Shown piece by piece: positions 26,144 to 35,894 of a DNA stretch of 64,000 nt (its first letter is position 1; each line of letters begins with the position of its first letter). The notes beneath the pieces are model-generated. The model ran no database searches, was not told the DNA's origin, and saw only the letters and a list, made by a program, of their open reading frames with translations. The position numbers were made by a program, and so were the translations under genes. The DNA comes from Fodinicola acaciae (GTDB taxonomy: Bacteria; Actinomycetota; Actinomycetes; Mycobacteriales; HKI-0501): positions 2,170,001-2,234,000 of the forward strand of contig NZ_WOTN01000002.1 in assembly GCF_010993745.1 (NCBI RefSeq), in the 5' to 3' direction.

Positions 26144-27661
26144 ATGTCCGTCACCCGCAGAGGCGCGCTCGGCCTTCTCGGCGCGGCCGGAGCCGCCGCT
26201 CCGCTGCTCGGCCAGACTCCGGCTTTTGCCCCGAAGGTGGGAAAAGGCGCCACACCGGTGCAGGGCCTGCACCTGACCTTCGGCCGGAACCCGGCGCGCC
26301 AGATGGTCGCCTCGTGGATCACCGCCGGCGCCGTACGCCGGCCGCGCGTCCTCTACGGCACGCTTGACGGCGGTTTCGGGTCATGTGTCGACGCCGTCAC
26401 GAAAACGTACGTCGACGGCACTTCTGGCCGTACGGTCTGGATCCATCACGCCGAGCTCGACCGGTTGCGGCCAGGCACCGACTATGTTTACGCCGTGCAG
26501 CACGACGGCGCGACGCCGGATGCCGGCACCTTCCGCACCGCTCCGTCCGGCCGTGCTCCGTTCACCTTCACCAGTTTCGGCGACCAGTCGGCGCCGCAGG
26601 TGACCTGGGCCGCCAACGGCACGGTCGGCCTGGACGCCAACTCCACGCCGGCCACCATGGACATCGTCACCGGCATCGAGACGGTCGCGCCGCTTTTCCA
26701 TCTGCTCAACGGAGATCTGTGCTATGCCAACCTCGACGTCGATCGCGTGCGTACGTGGAACAACTTCTTCGCGAACAACACTCGCTCGGCGCGCTTTCGG
26801 CCGTGGATGCCGGCGGCCGGCAACCACGAGATCGAAAAGGCCAACGGCCCGATCGGTCTCGGCGCGTACCAGGCATACTTTTCCCTGCCGTCCACCGAAA
26901 CCGACGCGGAGCTGGCCAACCTCTGGTATTCGTTCACGGCCGGCTCGGTGCATGTCGTGGTGCTGCAAAACGACGACAACTGCCTGCAGGACGGCGGCGA
27001 CGTGTACGTCAATGGCTATTCCGGCGGCCGGCAACTCGCCTGGCTGGAGAAGGACCTGGCCGCGGCACGGGAAAACCGCGGCATCGACTGGATCGTGGTC
27101 GCGATGCACCAGGTGATGGTCAGCACCTCGGACGCGAACGGCGCCGATCTCGGCCTGCGCGAGAAATACGGTCCGCTTTTCGACCGCTATGGCGTGGATC
27201 TGGTGCTGTGCGGCCATGAACACGACTACGAGCGCTCGCTGGCGGTGCGCGGTGTCGTGTCGGGCAGCGAAACCTTGACCCCGCAACCCGTGTCGACGGC
27301 GACCGACGCCATCGACTCCGAGCACGGAACCGTCCACATGGTGCTCGGTGGCGGCGGTGTTTCCGGCACCACCAACGGAAAGTTCTTCACCGACGGCACC
27401 GGCAAGGTGATCACCGGCGTGACCGCGCCGAATCCGTCGACCGGCAAGCGTACGGCCATCTACACCAAGGAAAAGGCGGTGTGGAGCGCCGTACGCGACC
27501 TGGAGCATCCGTACGGCTTCGCCGCCTTCACCGTCGATCCAGGCCGCCGACCGGGCGACATCACCTCGATCGAGGTCACCTACTACAACGTGAACAAACC
27601 GCACGGAGAGCTTTCCGTCTTCGAGAGGTTCTCCCTTCGCCGCCGCCGCTCAGACCGCTAG
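26144..27661 (+). CDS. Purple acid phosphatase / metallophosphoesterase, Tat-exported
   Basis: A 505-residue enzyme starting at ATG 26144 after GAGGAGCC. A twin-arginine leader (TRRGALGLLGAAGAAAPLLG) indicates Tat export. A fibronectin-like N-terminal domain (about 40-135) precedes the dinuclear metal domain. Its five motifs are present: FTSFGDQ, LNGDLCYAN, GNHE, VVAMHQ and LCGHEHDYER. The Tyr of GDLCYAN is the residue that colours purple acid phosphatases. It hydrolyses phosphomonoesters outside the cell, probably for phosphate supply. No Pho-box was identified. It lies downstream of repeat copy A. Confidence 0.93.
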   Translation: MSVTRRGALGLLGAAGAAAPLLGQTPAFAPKVGKGATPVQGLHLTFGRNPARQMVASWITAGAVRRPRVLYGTLDGGFGSCVDAVTKTYVDGTSGRTVWIHHAELDRLRPGTDYVYAVQHDGATPDAGTFRTAPSGRAPFTFTSFGDQSAPQVTWAANGTVGLDANSTPATMDIVTGIETVAPLFHLLNGDLCYANLDVDRVRTWNNFFANNTRSARFRPWMPAAGNHEIEKANGPIGLGAYQAYFSLPSTETDAELANLWYSFTAGSVHVVVLQNDDNCLQDGGDVYVNGYSGGRQLAWLEKDLAAARENRGIDWIVVAMHQVMVSTSDANGADLGLREKYGPLFDRYGVDLVLCGHEHDYERSLAVRGVVSGSETLTPQPVSTATDAIDSEHGTVHMVLGGGGVSGTTNGKFFTDGTGKVITGVTAPNPSTGKRTAIYTKEKAVWSAVRDLEHPYGFAAFTVDPGRRPGDITSIEVTYYNVNKPHGELSVFERFSLRRRRSDR

Positions 27662-27674
27662 CGCGGCCGGTGGT

Positions 27675-28211
27675 TCAGCGGGTTTCGGCTTCCTCGGTGT
27701 AGACGCGTGCCGCGTACTTTTCCAGCGCCTCTTCGCAAGTGCGCAGCGCCGCCTCGGTGGCTTTCCGGCCGGAGGCGCCGAAAACGTCGCGGTCGGTGAC
27801 CTTGCCAAACCAGTTACGCAGCTTGGTCAGGTCCTCCTCGTTCTCCTCCAGTTCGGCGAAGGTGAAGTGGTTGGCGACGTACTCTTTCTCCAGCTGCCCG
27901 TGGAAATCCTGGCACTTGTCGACGATTTCCTGGTATTCGTCGTCACGGGCGGCCAGGAACGCCGCGCGTACGTCCTGCTCGCCGACCAGCACGTCGCACG
28001 ACATGAGCACGGCGGTGCCGGACATGCCGACGATCTCGTGCTGCAGCTTGCGCAGCGCGCGCTCGGCGGCCGGGCTCGCCGGCAGTGCGGCGGCCGCGCT
28101 TTGCAGGTAGATGGCCCCCAAACCCTTCAGCCGGCGCCACACGGTGGCGCGCAACCGCGTCGGCTCCGACGGGATGCGATAGACGAGCAGCAGCCAGCCC
28201 TGGTCGGTCAT
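27675..28211 (-). CDS. ChrB-like N-terminal domain protein
   Basis: A 178-residue protein beginning at ATG 28211. The start WLLLVYRIPSEPTRLRATVW and RRLKGLGAIYLQSAAAALP match the ChrB N-terminal domain of chromate-resistance regulators. The C-terminal ChrB domain is absent; a helical acidic region follows (LEENEEDLTKLRNWFGKVTDRD). No chrA chromate pump is nearby, so a chromate role is doubtful. It is the last gene of a three-gene operon; its ATG overlaps the stop of the small membrane gene (ATGA). Confidence 0.82.
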   Translation of the reverse strand: MTDQGWLLLVYRIPSEPTRLRATVWRRLKGLGAIYLQSAAAALPASPAAERALRKLQHEIVGMSGTAVLMSCDVLVGEQDVRAAFLAARDDEYQEIVDKCQDFHGQLEKEYVANHFTFAELEENEEDLTKLRNWFGKVTDRDVFGASGRKATEAALRTCEEALEKYAARVYTEEAETR

Positions 28212-28420
28212 GACTGGTTGTCTCGGCGACGCGCGCGCCACAGGCTCCACGGCACGACAGCGACGACGGCCACCGGCAGGACCCACCACGCCGGCAGGTG
28301 GTTGAGGCTCAGCAGCCAGGTCGCGACGATCGCCACGAGAATCGCGACCGCGACACGCCAGTCGTCGCCGACGACGAAGTCATAACAGAAGGCGCCAAAA
28401 GCGCGGATCCACCGGATCAT
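28208..28420 (-). CDS. 70-residue membrane protein in the ChrB-like operon
   Basis: A short protein from ATG 28420, overlapping both neighbours by ATGA. It has an amphipathic start (MIRWIRAFGAFCYDFVVGDDW), two adjoining hydrophobic helices (VAVAILVAIVATWLLSL; WWVLPVAVVAVVPWSLW) and a basic C terminus. No family is recognised, but the fixed position between the COG4280-like and ChrB-like genes suggests a dedicated subunit or accessory. Confidence 0.75.
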   Translation of the reverse strand: MIRWIRAFGAFCYDFVVGDDWRVAVAILVAIVATWLLSLNHLPAWWVLPVAVVAVVPWSLWRARRRDNQS

Positions 28421-29133
28421 GCCTGCCTCACTCGGACTCGGCGAAGGACGGCGACCAAGGCCAGCGCGAACGCCGCGACCGCCGGAACGATCGCGAACAG
28501 CGCCACGTCTTTGCCTGGCCACACGGCGCCGGCGCCTTCCGCGGCCCAGAAGACGCCGAATGCGGTGAGCATGATGCCGACCACGAACTTCAGCGCGTTT
28601 TCCGGCACTCGTGCGAGTGGCGCGCGTACGAGCGCGCCGGCACCGGCCACGATCACGACCGCGGCGCCGGCGGCGAGCGCGGCCAGCGGGACGTTGTGTT
28701 GGTTGCTGCCAAAAGTCAGCGCGATGAACGCGACTTCCAAGCCTTCCAACAACACGCCTTTGAAGGACAGCGTGAAGGCGTACCAGTCGGTGCCGACCTT
28801 CTTCGCGTCGGCCAGCTGCGCGCGGAAAATCTCGTCCTCGTCATGCAGGGCCTTGTGACCGCTCGCGCGCAGGATCGCTTTTCGCAGCCATTGCAGGCCG
28901 AAGACCAACAACAAAGCGCCGACCACGAGCCGCAGCAACTCGATCGGCAACAACGTGAGCGCCGGTCCGAGCGCCGCGACGATCGCGGCGAGCGTGACCA
29001 GTGCGGTCAGCGTGCCGAGGAGCGCCGAACGCCAGTTTCTGGCCGTACCGGCGGCGAGCACGATCGTCACCGCTTCCACGGCCTCGACCGCGCAGGCCAG
29101 GAAAACCGCGATGAACAACGCACCGCTGGTCAT
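28417..29133 (-). CDS. COG4280-type polytopic membrane protein
   Basis: A 238-residue membrane protein with about seven helices. It looks internally duplicated: the first half has CAVEAVEAVTIVLAAGTARNW and the second half GVLLEGLEVAFIALTFGSNQHN, both with acidic residues inside a helix. A basic and acidic loop (RASGHKALHDEDEIFRAQLAD) joins the halves. The pattern recalls metal-ion carriers with in-membrane Glu residues, such as the EGLE motif of FTR1, but transport is inference. It is first in the operon with the small membrane protein and the ChrB-like protein; both junctions are ATGA overlaps. Confidence 0.82.
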   Translation of the reverse strand: MTSGALFIAVFLACAVEAVEAVTIVLAAGTARNWRSALLGTLTALVTLAAIVAALGPALTLLPIELLRLVVGALLLVFGLQWLRKAILRASGHKALHDEDEIFRAQLADAKKVGTDWYAFTLSFKGVLLEGLEVAFIALTFGSNQHNVPLAALAAGAAVVIVAGAGALVRAPLARVPENALKFVVGIMLTAFGVFWAAEGAGAVWPGKDVALFAIVPAVAAFALALVAVLRRVRVRQA

Positions 29134-29295
29134 GCGCCACCTCCGACTGTTTCATGGAGAGCATAACAGTCGTTACGTCAGCGAGGTGACCGCCGAGGGA
29201 CCTCCAGCTGGTGTGTGGAGACGGGGACAGCTGAAACGGTCTCGCGCACCGACCAGGCGCAGTAGTCTGCTTTCCGTCAGAACGGCGGAAAGGTC

Positions 29296-29620
29296 ATGAC
29301 GTACGCGCCTGTGCCACCAACCTGGCGGCCGGAGACTCAGTGCCGGAGCGGCGATCGGCATCGCATCCGGCGCGCTCGTGCTCGTCCTTCTCATGTGCGC
29401 CGGCGTGGCCGGCGGTGCGCTGCTCGTCGCTGGCCAGCACGCCGACGGTAAGTCGAACAGCACGTCGCAGAGTTCTCCGGAGCCCTCAGCGAGCGGAACG
29501 GCGCACGTGGTCACGTACAAGGGATCGAGTTCCGACGGCCTCATGCGATACGCGAGCTACTACACCGCGGGCGGCGGCACCTCATGGGACGGGCAGCAGC
29601 CTTCGCCGTGGACGCACACC
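29296..29620 (+). pseudogene. Frameshifted, truncated MmpS-like membrane protein
   Basis: The ATG at 29296 begins MTYAPVPPTWRPETQ. Homology then continues in a different frame from about 29340: AGAAIGIASGALVLVLLMC as a membrane helix, followed by a Ser-rich linker. After the linker comes an MmpS-like domain start (AHVVTYKGSSSDGLMRYASY, then GGGTSWDGQQPSPWTHTL). The second half of the MmpS-type beta sandwich is missing, and the sequence runs into a 19-bp hairpin. A frameshift near 29335-29342 plus the 3' truncation make it a remnant. A stop-free reading of the second frame exists, but it extends into terminator sequence. Confidence 0.6.
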
Positions 29621-29626
29621 CTGGCC

Positions 29627-29671
29627 GCATGGCCACCATGCTTGCACCCAACGCAAGCATGGTGGCCATGC
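29627..29671 (-). terminator. 19-bp perfect stem-loop between convergent units
   Basis: Left arm GCATGGCCACCATGCTTGC (29627-29645), right arm 29653-29671, loop of seven bases ACCCAAC. It lies 5 bp past the stop of the minus-strand serine protease and after the truncated MmpS-like gene, so it can terminate from both sides. There is no T-run; strength comes from the very stable stem. Confidence 0.65.
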
Positions 29672-29675
29672 GGAC

Positions 29676-30500
29676 TTACGGGCGGGGGAGGGTGCAGCCG
29701 GCCTTGGTCAGGTCGATTTCGTTGCCGGCCTTCAGACAGCCGGGGATGATGTAGGTCTCCTGGCCATAGCCGATGCCGCGCCGTACGGTCACGTTGCCGG
29801 CGGCGTCCACCTCACACGGGTTGTTCAGCGTGCAGCGCTCGCCGTCCTCGTTGGTCGTGTTGTTGACGCCGACGACGTTTCCGGTCGAGGATTCCACGAT
29901 CGGCGAGCCGGAGGTGCCGCCGATGACGTGGCAGGCCGACGTGTAGCGGATCGAGTCCTTGAAAATCCAGTCGGCCTCGTGCAGTTCGTACGCGAAACCG
30001 TCGATGCCGCAGGAATAGATCGTCCGCCAATAGCCGGAGACCACGTCGATGCGCGCGCCGGCGGTCGGATGCGTCGATGGCAGGTTCAGCGCGGAAATGC
30101 CGTACGTCTGTTGGATCTGCTGGTAGGTGGTGGTGAGCTGGTAGAGCGTCACGTCGGTGTTGGTCATCGTCGAGTAGATGACCTTGCGCGCTCGCAGCGT
30201 GCCGAGCCGCGACTGGCCGTCCTTGGACAGCAAGGAAAACGTACGGCTGGAGGACTGGTTGGTGATCACCTGGCCGGGCCGCGGCATGCCGGTTTCCAGG
30301 CAGTGTCCGTTGGTGAGCACCAGCGCGGGGTCGGTCGCGGCGGCGGTCGGTGGCTTCACGACCGAGCCGGAGCAGTTGGAGAGTGCGACGATGCCGTGGA
30401 AATCGGTCGCGAGTACGGCGGAGGCGGCGGTCGGAGCGGTCATCACCGTCGCGGCCGTGAGGCCACAGATCATCGCGGCGATGCCCAGGATTCTTCTCAT
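29676..30500 (-). CDS. Secreted trypsin-like serine protease (S1 family)
   Basis: A 274-residue secreted protein from ATG 30500, after GGAGGTCATTC. Signal peptide: RRILGIAAMICGLTAATVMTAPTAASA. Catalytic triad candidates are LTNGHC (His about 66), NTDVTLYQL (Asp) and GGTSGSPIV (Ser). Six cysteines suggest disulfides. It resembles the V8/trypsin-like extracellular proteases of actinomycetes. It is divergent from the large LamG protein, with 315 bp between them, and is followed by a strong hairpin. Confidence 0.88.
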   Translation of the reverse strand: MRRILGIAAMICGLTAATVMTAPTAASAVLATDFHGIVALSNCSGSVVKPPTAAATDPALVLTNGHCLETGMPRPGQVITNQSSSRTFSLLSKDGQSRLGTLRARKVIYSTMTNTDVTLYQLTTTYQQIQQTYGISALNLPSTHPTAGARIDVVSGYWRTIYSCGIDGFAYELHEADWIFKDSIRYTSACHVIGGTSGSPIVESSTGNVVGVNNTTNEDGERCTLNNPCEVDAAGNVTVRRGIGYGQETYIIPGCLKAGNEIDLTKAGCTLPRP

Positions 30501-30815
30501 GAATGACCTCCGGACAGGGCGTGAGCACCACGAACGGGGTGACGTGGCGCATGCTGGGGACAGCGGTGTCCCAATTCCGACAGGCCGTGGCGTTCGGAAC
30601 AATAGGCATCCGTACCTATTAAATGCCGCCACCACTAAGTATTGATCGCAAACCGTCCGGTTTTCACCTCGATGACGGAGTCACCAGCCGCCCGTGGTGT
30701 CCGAATGCGGACGGCCTGGGCGAATTACCGGTGAAGCGCCGGATTCCTCTTGACGCCTGGTACGGTCGGCGAATACTGGTCCACACCTGTTGGTCGCCTC
30801 GCGTTCGGAGGTTCG
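30501..30815. promoter_or_regulatory. Divergent promoter region with an AATAGG inverted repeat
   Basis: 315 bp between the serine protease and the large glycosidase-like gene, without a gene of its own. It contains AATAGG (30601-30606) and CCTATT (30615-30620), an inverted repeat with 8-bp spacing inside a locally AT-rich stretch (30596-30650), a reasonable operator or promoter candidate for one or both genes. Otherwise nothing recognisable. Confidence 0.4.
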
Positions 30816-33800
30816 ATGACCCGTGTGTGCACCGTTCTCGCCGCGATCGCTGTTTTGTTGACCACGATGATATCTCCCGCTTCCGGCCAACCGACCCCGC
30901 CGCGTACGCAGCGGCCGGACGAGGTCGCGCGGATCAACGACGCGCTCAACAGCGGCACCGACCAGTGGGGTGAGCAGCTGATGAAGGCGCCGAACGGTCC
31001 GAGCCTCGCGGCCGTACGCGACCTGCTGCCGCCGGCCGCGACCGCCGGTCCGGCGCACACCAACTCCGGTTATTACTATCTGCCGTTCACCTATCCGAAA
31101 CCGACCGCGTCGACCTATCTGGCGACCCGCGCGTTCGCGCTGCATGTCGCCGACGGCAGCGAGATTCTCTCCAACTGGGCCAAAAACCACGGTCCCAACC
31201 AGTCGGTGACGTTTGGCGTCGGTGCCGAGGGCAGCGAGTCCTACGGCAGTGTGCAGTCGCGGCTGGCCGATCCGACGCTGGCCGGTGGATATCTGCCGAT
31301 CCTGGTCAACAGTTACACCGACGCCACCGGTACGCGCTATGACCGCGAGTCGTTCAGTACGCGCGTCGGCTCGACGACCGGGCCATTGGTCAGCTACCTG
31401 AAATACACCATCCACCCCGGCTCCGGCTCGTCACGTTTGCGCGTGACGGTCAGCAACTCCGATGTCGGCAACATCACCGCGAGCAACAACACGTTGTCCT
31501 ACAACGGCCGGTCGTACGTCAAATACTCCGGCTCGGCCAGCTGGAGCTCGCCAAACCTCACGTTCTCGCCCGGCGCCACCGAAATCTACGTCGTCGTCGC
31601 GAACAACCCGGCCGACCTCAGCTCGGTCGGTGTCGATGCCGCCGGTTACGCGGCGGCTCGGCAGCAGATTGTCTCCTACTGGCAAGGAGTCCTGGCCGGT
31701 GGTGCGACCATCGACATCCCGGAGACGTACGCGGCCGACGCGATGCGCAACCTGATGCTGCAAAACCTGGTGATGGGCTATCAGCAGAGCATCGGCACCT
31801 ATTACGAGTCGACAGACGACACATTCGCGTTCATTCCGGAAGTCGACAGCACGATCAGCATGATCGGTGCTTTCGGTTACAACACCGACTATCGCCAACA
31901 GCTGCAGGAGCTGCTCGGCCGCGGTCAGGGCGCGACCGTGTTTCCGAACTGGGAGAAGGGGCTCAAGCTGCAGGAGGCCGCGGAATACTACTTCCGCACC
32001 AACGATGCCTCTTTCATCAACCAAAACCTCGCGACCTACACCGACTGGCTCGACAACGGCTCGATCGGCTTCGCCGCCCAGCGCGCTCGCGACGCCAACG
32101 GCCTGCTGGAAAAGGAGCAGTACGGCTCGGACATCGTCGTCCCCGTCTACGGTGTGCACCACCAGGCCGAGGCATGGCGCGGCATGCGCGATTTCGCCGT
32201 CGCCCTGCGGAAGATCGGCAACACCTCGCTCGCGGACCAGTTCGCGGCGCAGGCCAGCGGTCTGCGTTCGGCGATACTCGCGGCGGTCAGCCGGTCGTCG
32301 GTCAAGCTGGCCGACGGGTCGTTGTTCGTGCCGATCTCGCTGCTCGACCCGGCCGCGTCCAAGCCGTACGACCCGATCACCGGCACACGGGACGGCAGCT
32401 ACTGGAACCTGACGATCGGATACGTGCTCGGCACCGGCATCTTCCCACCAGGCAGCCCGGAGGCCAACGGCATCAAGAAATACGTGGAGAGGCACGGCGG
32501 ACTTTTCCTCGGACTGACCAGGTTCAACCTGTACGGCATCGATCCCGGTGGCTGCGAGTCGGACGCTCCGCTCAACTTCCCCGACGCGTCCACGCCGGGC
32601 TACAAGTCCAGCGGCGTCGACCAGCAGTATGGCTACGCATGGGGAAAGTTCCTGTCCGACCAGGGTGAGGCCGACCGGCTGAACGTCCAGTTCTACGGAA
32701 AACTCGGCCAGGACCTGACGCCGAACACGTTCATCGGCGGCGAGGGCACCACGATCGCGCCGTGCCCGTCGCTCGGTGAGTACTATCGCAGCCAGTATTT
32801 TCCGCCGCTGTCGGCAAACAACGCGACGTACCTGCAAAACCTGCGTGCCTTGCTGGTGAGCGAAAACCTGCTCGGCGACGGCACGCCGGACTCGCTGGAG
32901 ATCGCGCCGGCGACGCCGCGCGGCTGGCTGACGTCCGGCAAGTCCATCGCGGCCACCAACCTGCCGACCGCCTTCGGACCGGTCTCCTACCAGATAGATT
33001 CGCAGCTGTCACAGGGATCCATCACCGCCACGGTGAGCGCACCGCCGGCAGCGGCCGGCAGGTTCGCGCCATCGCACACCATCCTGCACCTGCGCGCTCC
33101 GGCCGGTTATCGACTGTCCTCGGTGACGGTCGGCGGCACGTCACATGATTTCGACGCTGCCGGCGAGACCGTCGACCTCGGCGCTTTCACCGGCGTGGCA
33201 ACGATCATGGCGCATTACGACACGGTCGCGGTCACTCAGTCCGACCAGGCTCGCCCGACCGTACTGTCCGCCGGACGCGGTGTCGTGCAGCGCGGCCAGG
33301 ACCTGACGGTCACCGGCACGGTCGAGGCAATCGGTGCCGGCACTGTAGGCGGCAGCGTCAAGATCGCCGCGCCGACCGGTTGGACCGTCCCGGCGGCCAG
33401 CGGATTCTCGGTGGCGAGCAACGGAAAGTTTGGCTGGCAGCCGGTCAGTTTCACGGTACGGCCGCCAACCTCGGCTGCCATCGGAAATTACACCTTGACC
33501 GTAACGACGACACCCTCCAACGGCTCGCCGGTCTCGCGCAAGCTGACCGTACAGGTGGCGACGGTCTCGGCGCTCGCGTACGCGGATCTGATCGCACAGG
33601 ACCGCGCGACGGCATACTGGCGCCTTGGCGACTCCGGTACGGCCGTCGACTCGTCGCCGTACCACGCCAACGGCACTTACCAGGCCGGCTCGGTGACCGG
33701 CCAGGCCGGCGCGATCGCCGGTGACTCGGATGGCTCGGTTTGTCTGAACGGCAACGGATTCGTCGAGGTGCCCAATGCGCTGTCGGTGTCACCATCCGGA

Positions 33801-34268
33801 CCCTTCTCAGCGGAAGCGTGGATCAACGTCGACACCTCGCAACAGCAAGCCATCGTGGAAAAATATGACGCACCGGCGTACCGCGGATTTGGCTTGCGGT
33901 TGACCACTGGCAACAAGCTGCAGGCCTTCCTGCTCAACGACGGCGCGGCGCCGCCGTTGGTCACCGGCCACACGTCCGTCCAATATGGACAGTGGCACCA
34001 CGCCGCGCTGACCTACGACGGCGTGACGCTGGTCGTCTATCTGGACGGCAAAGCGGAGGCCGAGCTGGCTTTGCCGAAGCCGACGCTGGGCAGCTCCACG
34101 CTCAAGATCGGTGCGCGCGGTGACGACGCCAACACGCGTTTCCACGGCTGCGTCGACGAGGTCGCGCTGTACGACCACGCGCTCACCGGACCGCAGGTGC
34201 AGGCGCACTACCTGCGCGGACTCATGGTCTCCACCGGCGGATCGCAAAAGGCCGGACAGCGGCGATGA
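30816..34268 (+). CDS. Large secreted six-hairpin glycosidase-like protein with NEW3 and LamG domains
   Basis: A 1,150-residue protein from ATG 30816 after CGGAGG. Signal peptide: [22 protein letters not shown]. An N-terminal beta-sandwich (about 60-300) is followed by an (alpha/alpha)6 region (about 310-700) with [33 protein letters not shown] and [20 protein letters not shown], suggesting a six-hairpin glycosidase. A beta domain and a NEW3-like domain (about 820-920; [13 protein letters not shown]) come next. The C terminus is a LamG/concanavalin-type domain (about 930-1140; [43 protein letters not shown]). It is likely a polysaccharide-degrading enzyme; the family within six-hairpin glycosidases is uncertain. 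An alginate-lyase-like gene lies nearby. Confidence 0.82.
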   Translation: MTRVCTVLAAIAVLLTTMISPASGQPTPPRTQRPDEVARINDALNSGTDQWGEQLMKAPNGPSLAAVRDLLPPAATAGPAHTNSGYYYLPFTYPKPTASTYLATRAFALHVADGSEILSNWAKNHGPNQSVTFGVGAEGSESYGSVQSRLADPTLAGGYLPILVNSYTDATGTRYDRESFSTRVGSTTGPLVSYLKYTIHPGSGSSRLRVTVSNSDVGNITASNNTLSYNGRSYVKYSGSASWSSPNLTFSPGATEIYVVVANNPADLSSVGVDAAGYAAARQQIVSYWQGVLAGGATIDIPETYAADAMRNLMLQNLVMGYQQSIGTYYESTDDTFAFIPEVDSTISMIGAFGYNTDYRQQLQELLGRGQGATVFPNWEKGLKLQEAAEYYFRTNDASFINQNLATYTDWLDNGSIGFAAQRARDANGLLEKEQYGSDIVVPVYGVHHQAEAWRGMRDFAVALRKIGNTSLADQFAAQASGLRSAILAAVSRSSVKLADGSLFVPISLLDPAASKPYDPITGTRDGSYWNLTIGYVLGTGIFPPGSPEANGIKKYVERHGGLFLGLTRFNLYGIDPGGCESDAPLNFPDASTPGYKSSGVDQQYGYAWGKFLSDQGEADRLNVQFYGKLGQDLTPNTFIGGEGTTIAPCPSLGEYYRSQYFPPLSANNATYLQNLRALLVSENLLGDGTPDSLEIAPATPRGWLTSGKSIAATNLPTAFGPVSYQIDSQLSQGSITATVSAPPAAAGRFAPSHTILHLRAPAGYRLSSVTVGGTSHDFDAAGETVDLGAFTGVATIMAHYDTVAVTQSDQARPTVLSAGRGVVQRGQDLTVTGTVEAIGAGTVGGSVKIAAPTGWTVPAASGFSVASNGKFGWQPVSFTVRPPTSAAIGNYTLTVTTTPSNGSPVSRKLTVQVATVSALAYADLIAQDRATAYWRLGDSGTAVDSSPYHANGTYQAGSVTGQAGAIAGDSDGSVCLNGNGFVEVPNALSVSPSGPFSAEAWINVDTSQQQAIVEKYDAPAYRGFGLRLTTGNKLQAFLLNDGAAPPLVTGHTSVQYGQWHHAALTYDGVTLVVYLDGKAEAELALPKPTLGSSTLKIGARGDDANTRFHGCVDEVALYDHALTGPQVQAHYLRGLMVSTGGSQKAGQRR

Positions 34269-34331
34269 GTTTCGCCGGCGGCAGGTGTCCGTCTTTCGGA
34301 GAAGTGTTGTCCGACCCGGACGGAGTGCCCT

Positions 34332-34573
34332 ATGACCCTGCCCGCCGGTGGTGTCACGCGAGGAATGGCTGGCAGCGCGTACGAAGCTGCACCGCGGCTC
34401 GACCCGGCCGCTGGCTTCGCCGACTACAACGACCGGACGTTGCCGGCGGACGCGTACGCCGGCGACTATCCGGCCGCGAATGTCTTCGTCCGCGATGGTG
34501 ACGACGTTTTCCACGCATACTCGGCATATGCGCGCGGCCTCGACCACCTGGCGTTGTCGTATGCGCTCCTCGG
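34332..34573 (+). pseudogene. DUF899 (thioredoxin-like) gene remnant with internal deletion
   Basis: Two pieces of a DUF899 protein lie in different frames. The N-terminal signature PVVSREEWLAARTKLH is read around 34344-34391. A C-terminal piece follows almost immediately, with DYPAANVFVRDGDDVFHAYS and AYARGLDHLALSYALL, at about 34440-34570. DUF899 proteins are usually 200-250 residues, so about 150 residues between these parts are gone and the frame is broken. The tail stops at the 3' end of the convergent alginate-lyase-like gene. Confidence 0.75.
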
Positions 34574-35731
34574 TCAGTTGGGGTTCTGCGCGTGCGTCAA
34601 CGTCCCCCAGGCGACGAACAGGTTGTTCGTGCCGGCCGGTCGGTTGCGCTCGGTCAGCGTCCGCGTGTTGGTCATGGTGTTGCCGAGCCGGAAACTCATC
34701 GCGTTGAAGCCGACCTCGGTCACCGGTCCGAGACCGCGCTTTACGGATCCCTTGCACAGCCACGAAGGCGGTGCGGCGCCGAGCTCGTACTGTGCCTGGA
34801 AGCCGAGCGCGTAACGTAAACGCGTGCCAACCTCGCCGCTGTAGAGGTCGTTTCCCTGGATCCGCGAGGTTTCCGCGACGTCGGAGATCGACGCGATGCC
34901 ATAGCCGGTGTGCACGAAGTCGCGGCAGGTCTCCTGCGTCAGCCCGTCGACGAAGGTGCTCTGGCCCTGCCAGTACGCGATGATCTTGTCGCGCGTGTTG
35001 AGGCCACTTCCCGGTGTCACCTTCGGCAGCGCGCCATCGCTGGTCAGATAGACGTACGCCGGCACACGCGCCAGATACTTGGCCATCGCGGTGTCGTAGC
35101 TGGATTTGTCGTCCAGGAACACCGAAATGCCGACCGCGGCCTCCATCATGGTGAGTTCCCAGTTGCCGTTGGAATTGCTGCCTTTGATGACCACCGGCAG
35201 ATAGACGTTGCGCAGCATGGTGCTGAAACGGCTCAGCTGCGGCCAGCCGCCGGTGTAGGTGTAGCGGATGATTTCCGCCGCGCGAGCCCACGACGAGCCG
35301 GCCCAGCCGGTCTGCAGCGGCGCGTTGCTGTTGGTGTGGCTGGTGATCGTGGCCGACCAGCCGTCCATCAGCCGGATCGCCGCCGCCGCATAGGCGGCAT
35401 TGCGCGTGACATACCACGCCAGCGCGTCGGTGTATGCGGCGATCGCGTCCTCGCGCTCGTCCGTACATCCGTTGTTGGGGTTGGAATACGGCCCGCACTC
35501 GACCACCGAGCGCGCTTTGGGCTTGCGCGAGGTCGAGGCGTACGAGCTGGCGATCAGCTGGTCGAAGGCGGCTTTCCACGGTTGTGCGTTGGCCTGCACC
35601 CTGCCGCGGACGAAGTCCAGCTGCGCTCGGCTCACCAGCACGCCGGGATGAGTGAACGGCGCCGGCGCCGCACCTGCCACCGTTGAGGCCAGGATGACGG
35701 CGGCGAGCAGCAAAACACGTGACACAGCCAT
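34574..35731 (-). CDS. Secreted alginate-lyase-superfamily protein
   Basis: A 385-residue secreted protein from ATG 35731 after GAGGAGAACC. Signal peptide: VSRVLLLAAVILASTVAGA. The mature part starts FTHPGVLVSRAQLDFVRGRV, the usual opening of alginate-lyase (PF05426) chondroitinase-AC-like toroids, and has SNSNGNWELTMMEAAVGISVF, the typical Asn-Trp-Glu catalytic-region motif, plus YWQGQSTFVDGLTQETCRD. Probably an extracellular polysaccharide lyase; the true substrate may not be alginate. It is convergent to the large glycosidase-like gene. Confidence 0.85.
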   Translation of the reverse strand: MAVSRVLLLAAVILASTVAGAAPAPFTHPGVLVSRAQLDFVRGRVQANAQPWKAAFDQLIASSYASTSRKPKARSVVECGPYSNPNNGCTDEREDAIAAYTDALAWYVTRNAAYAAAAIRLMDGWSATITSHTNSNAPLQTGWAGSSWARAAEIIRYTYTGGWPQLSRFSTMLRNVYLPVVIKGSNSNGNWELTMMEAAVGISVFLDDKSSYDTAMAKYLARVPAYVYLTSDGALPKVTPGSGLNTRDKIIAYWQGQSTFVDGLTQETCRDFVHTGYGIASISDVAETSRIQGNDLYSGEVGTRLRYALGFQAQYELGAAPPSWLCKGSVKRGLGPVTEVGFNAMSFRLGNTMTNTRTLTERNRPAGTNNLFVAWGTLTHAQNPN

Positions 35732-35894
35732 CGGTTCTCCTCGAAAAGGCGGGGTTATGGCCTCGAGTGACCCGGATCACCAGTAGTGTCAACGCAGAAC
35801 CACCGATCGTCAAGAGTTCGGCGGCTGTTTTCCTGACCTGGAACAAAGGCTGATCACATCCGTGAATTCACGTTCAGCCGGCTGAAAATCCAGA

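Noticed and set aside
28208..29133. A chromate-resistance operon
   Set aside because: No ChrA pump is present and the ChrB-like protein lacks its C-terminal domain, so a chromate role is not supported.
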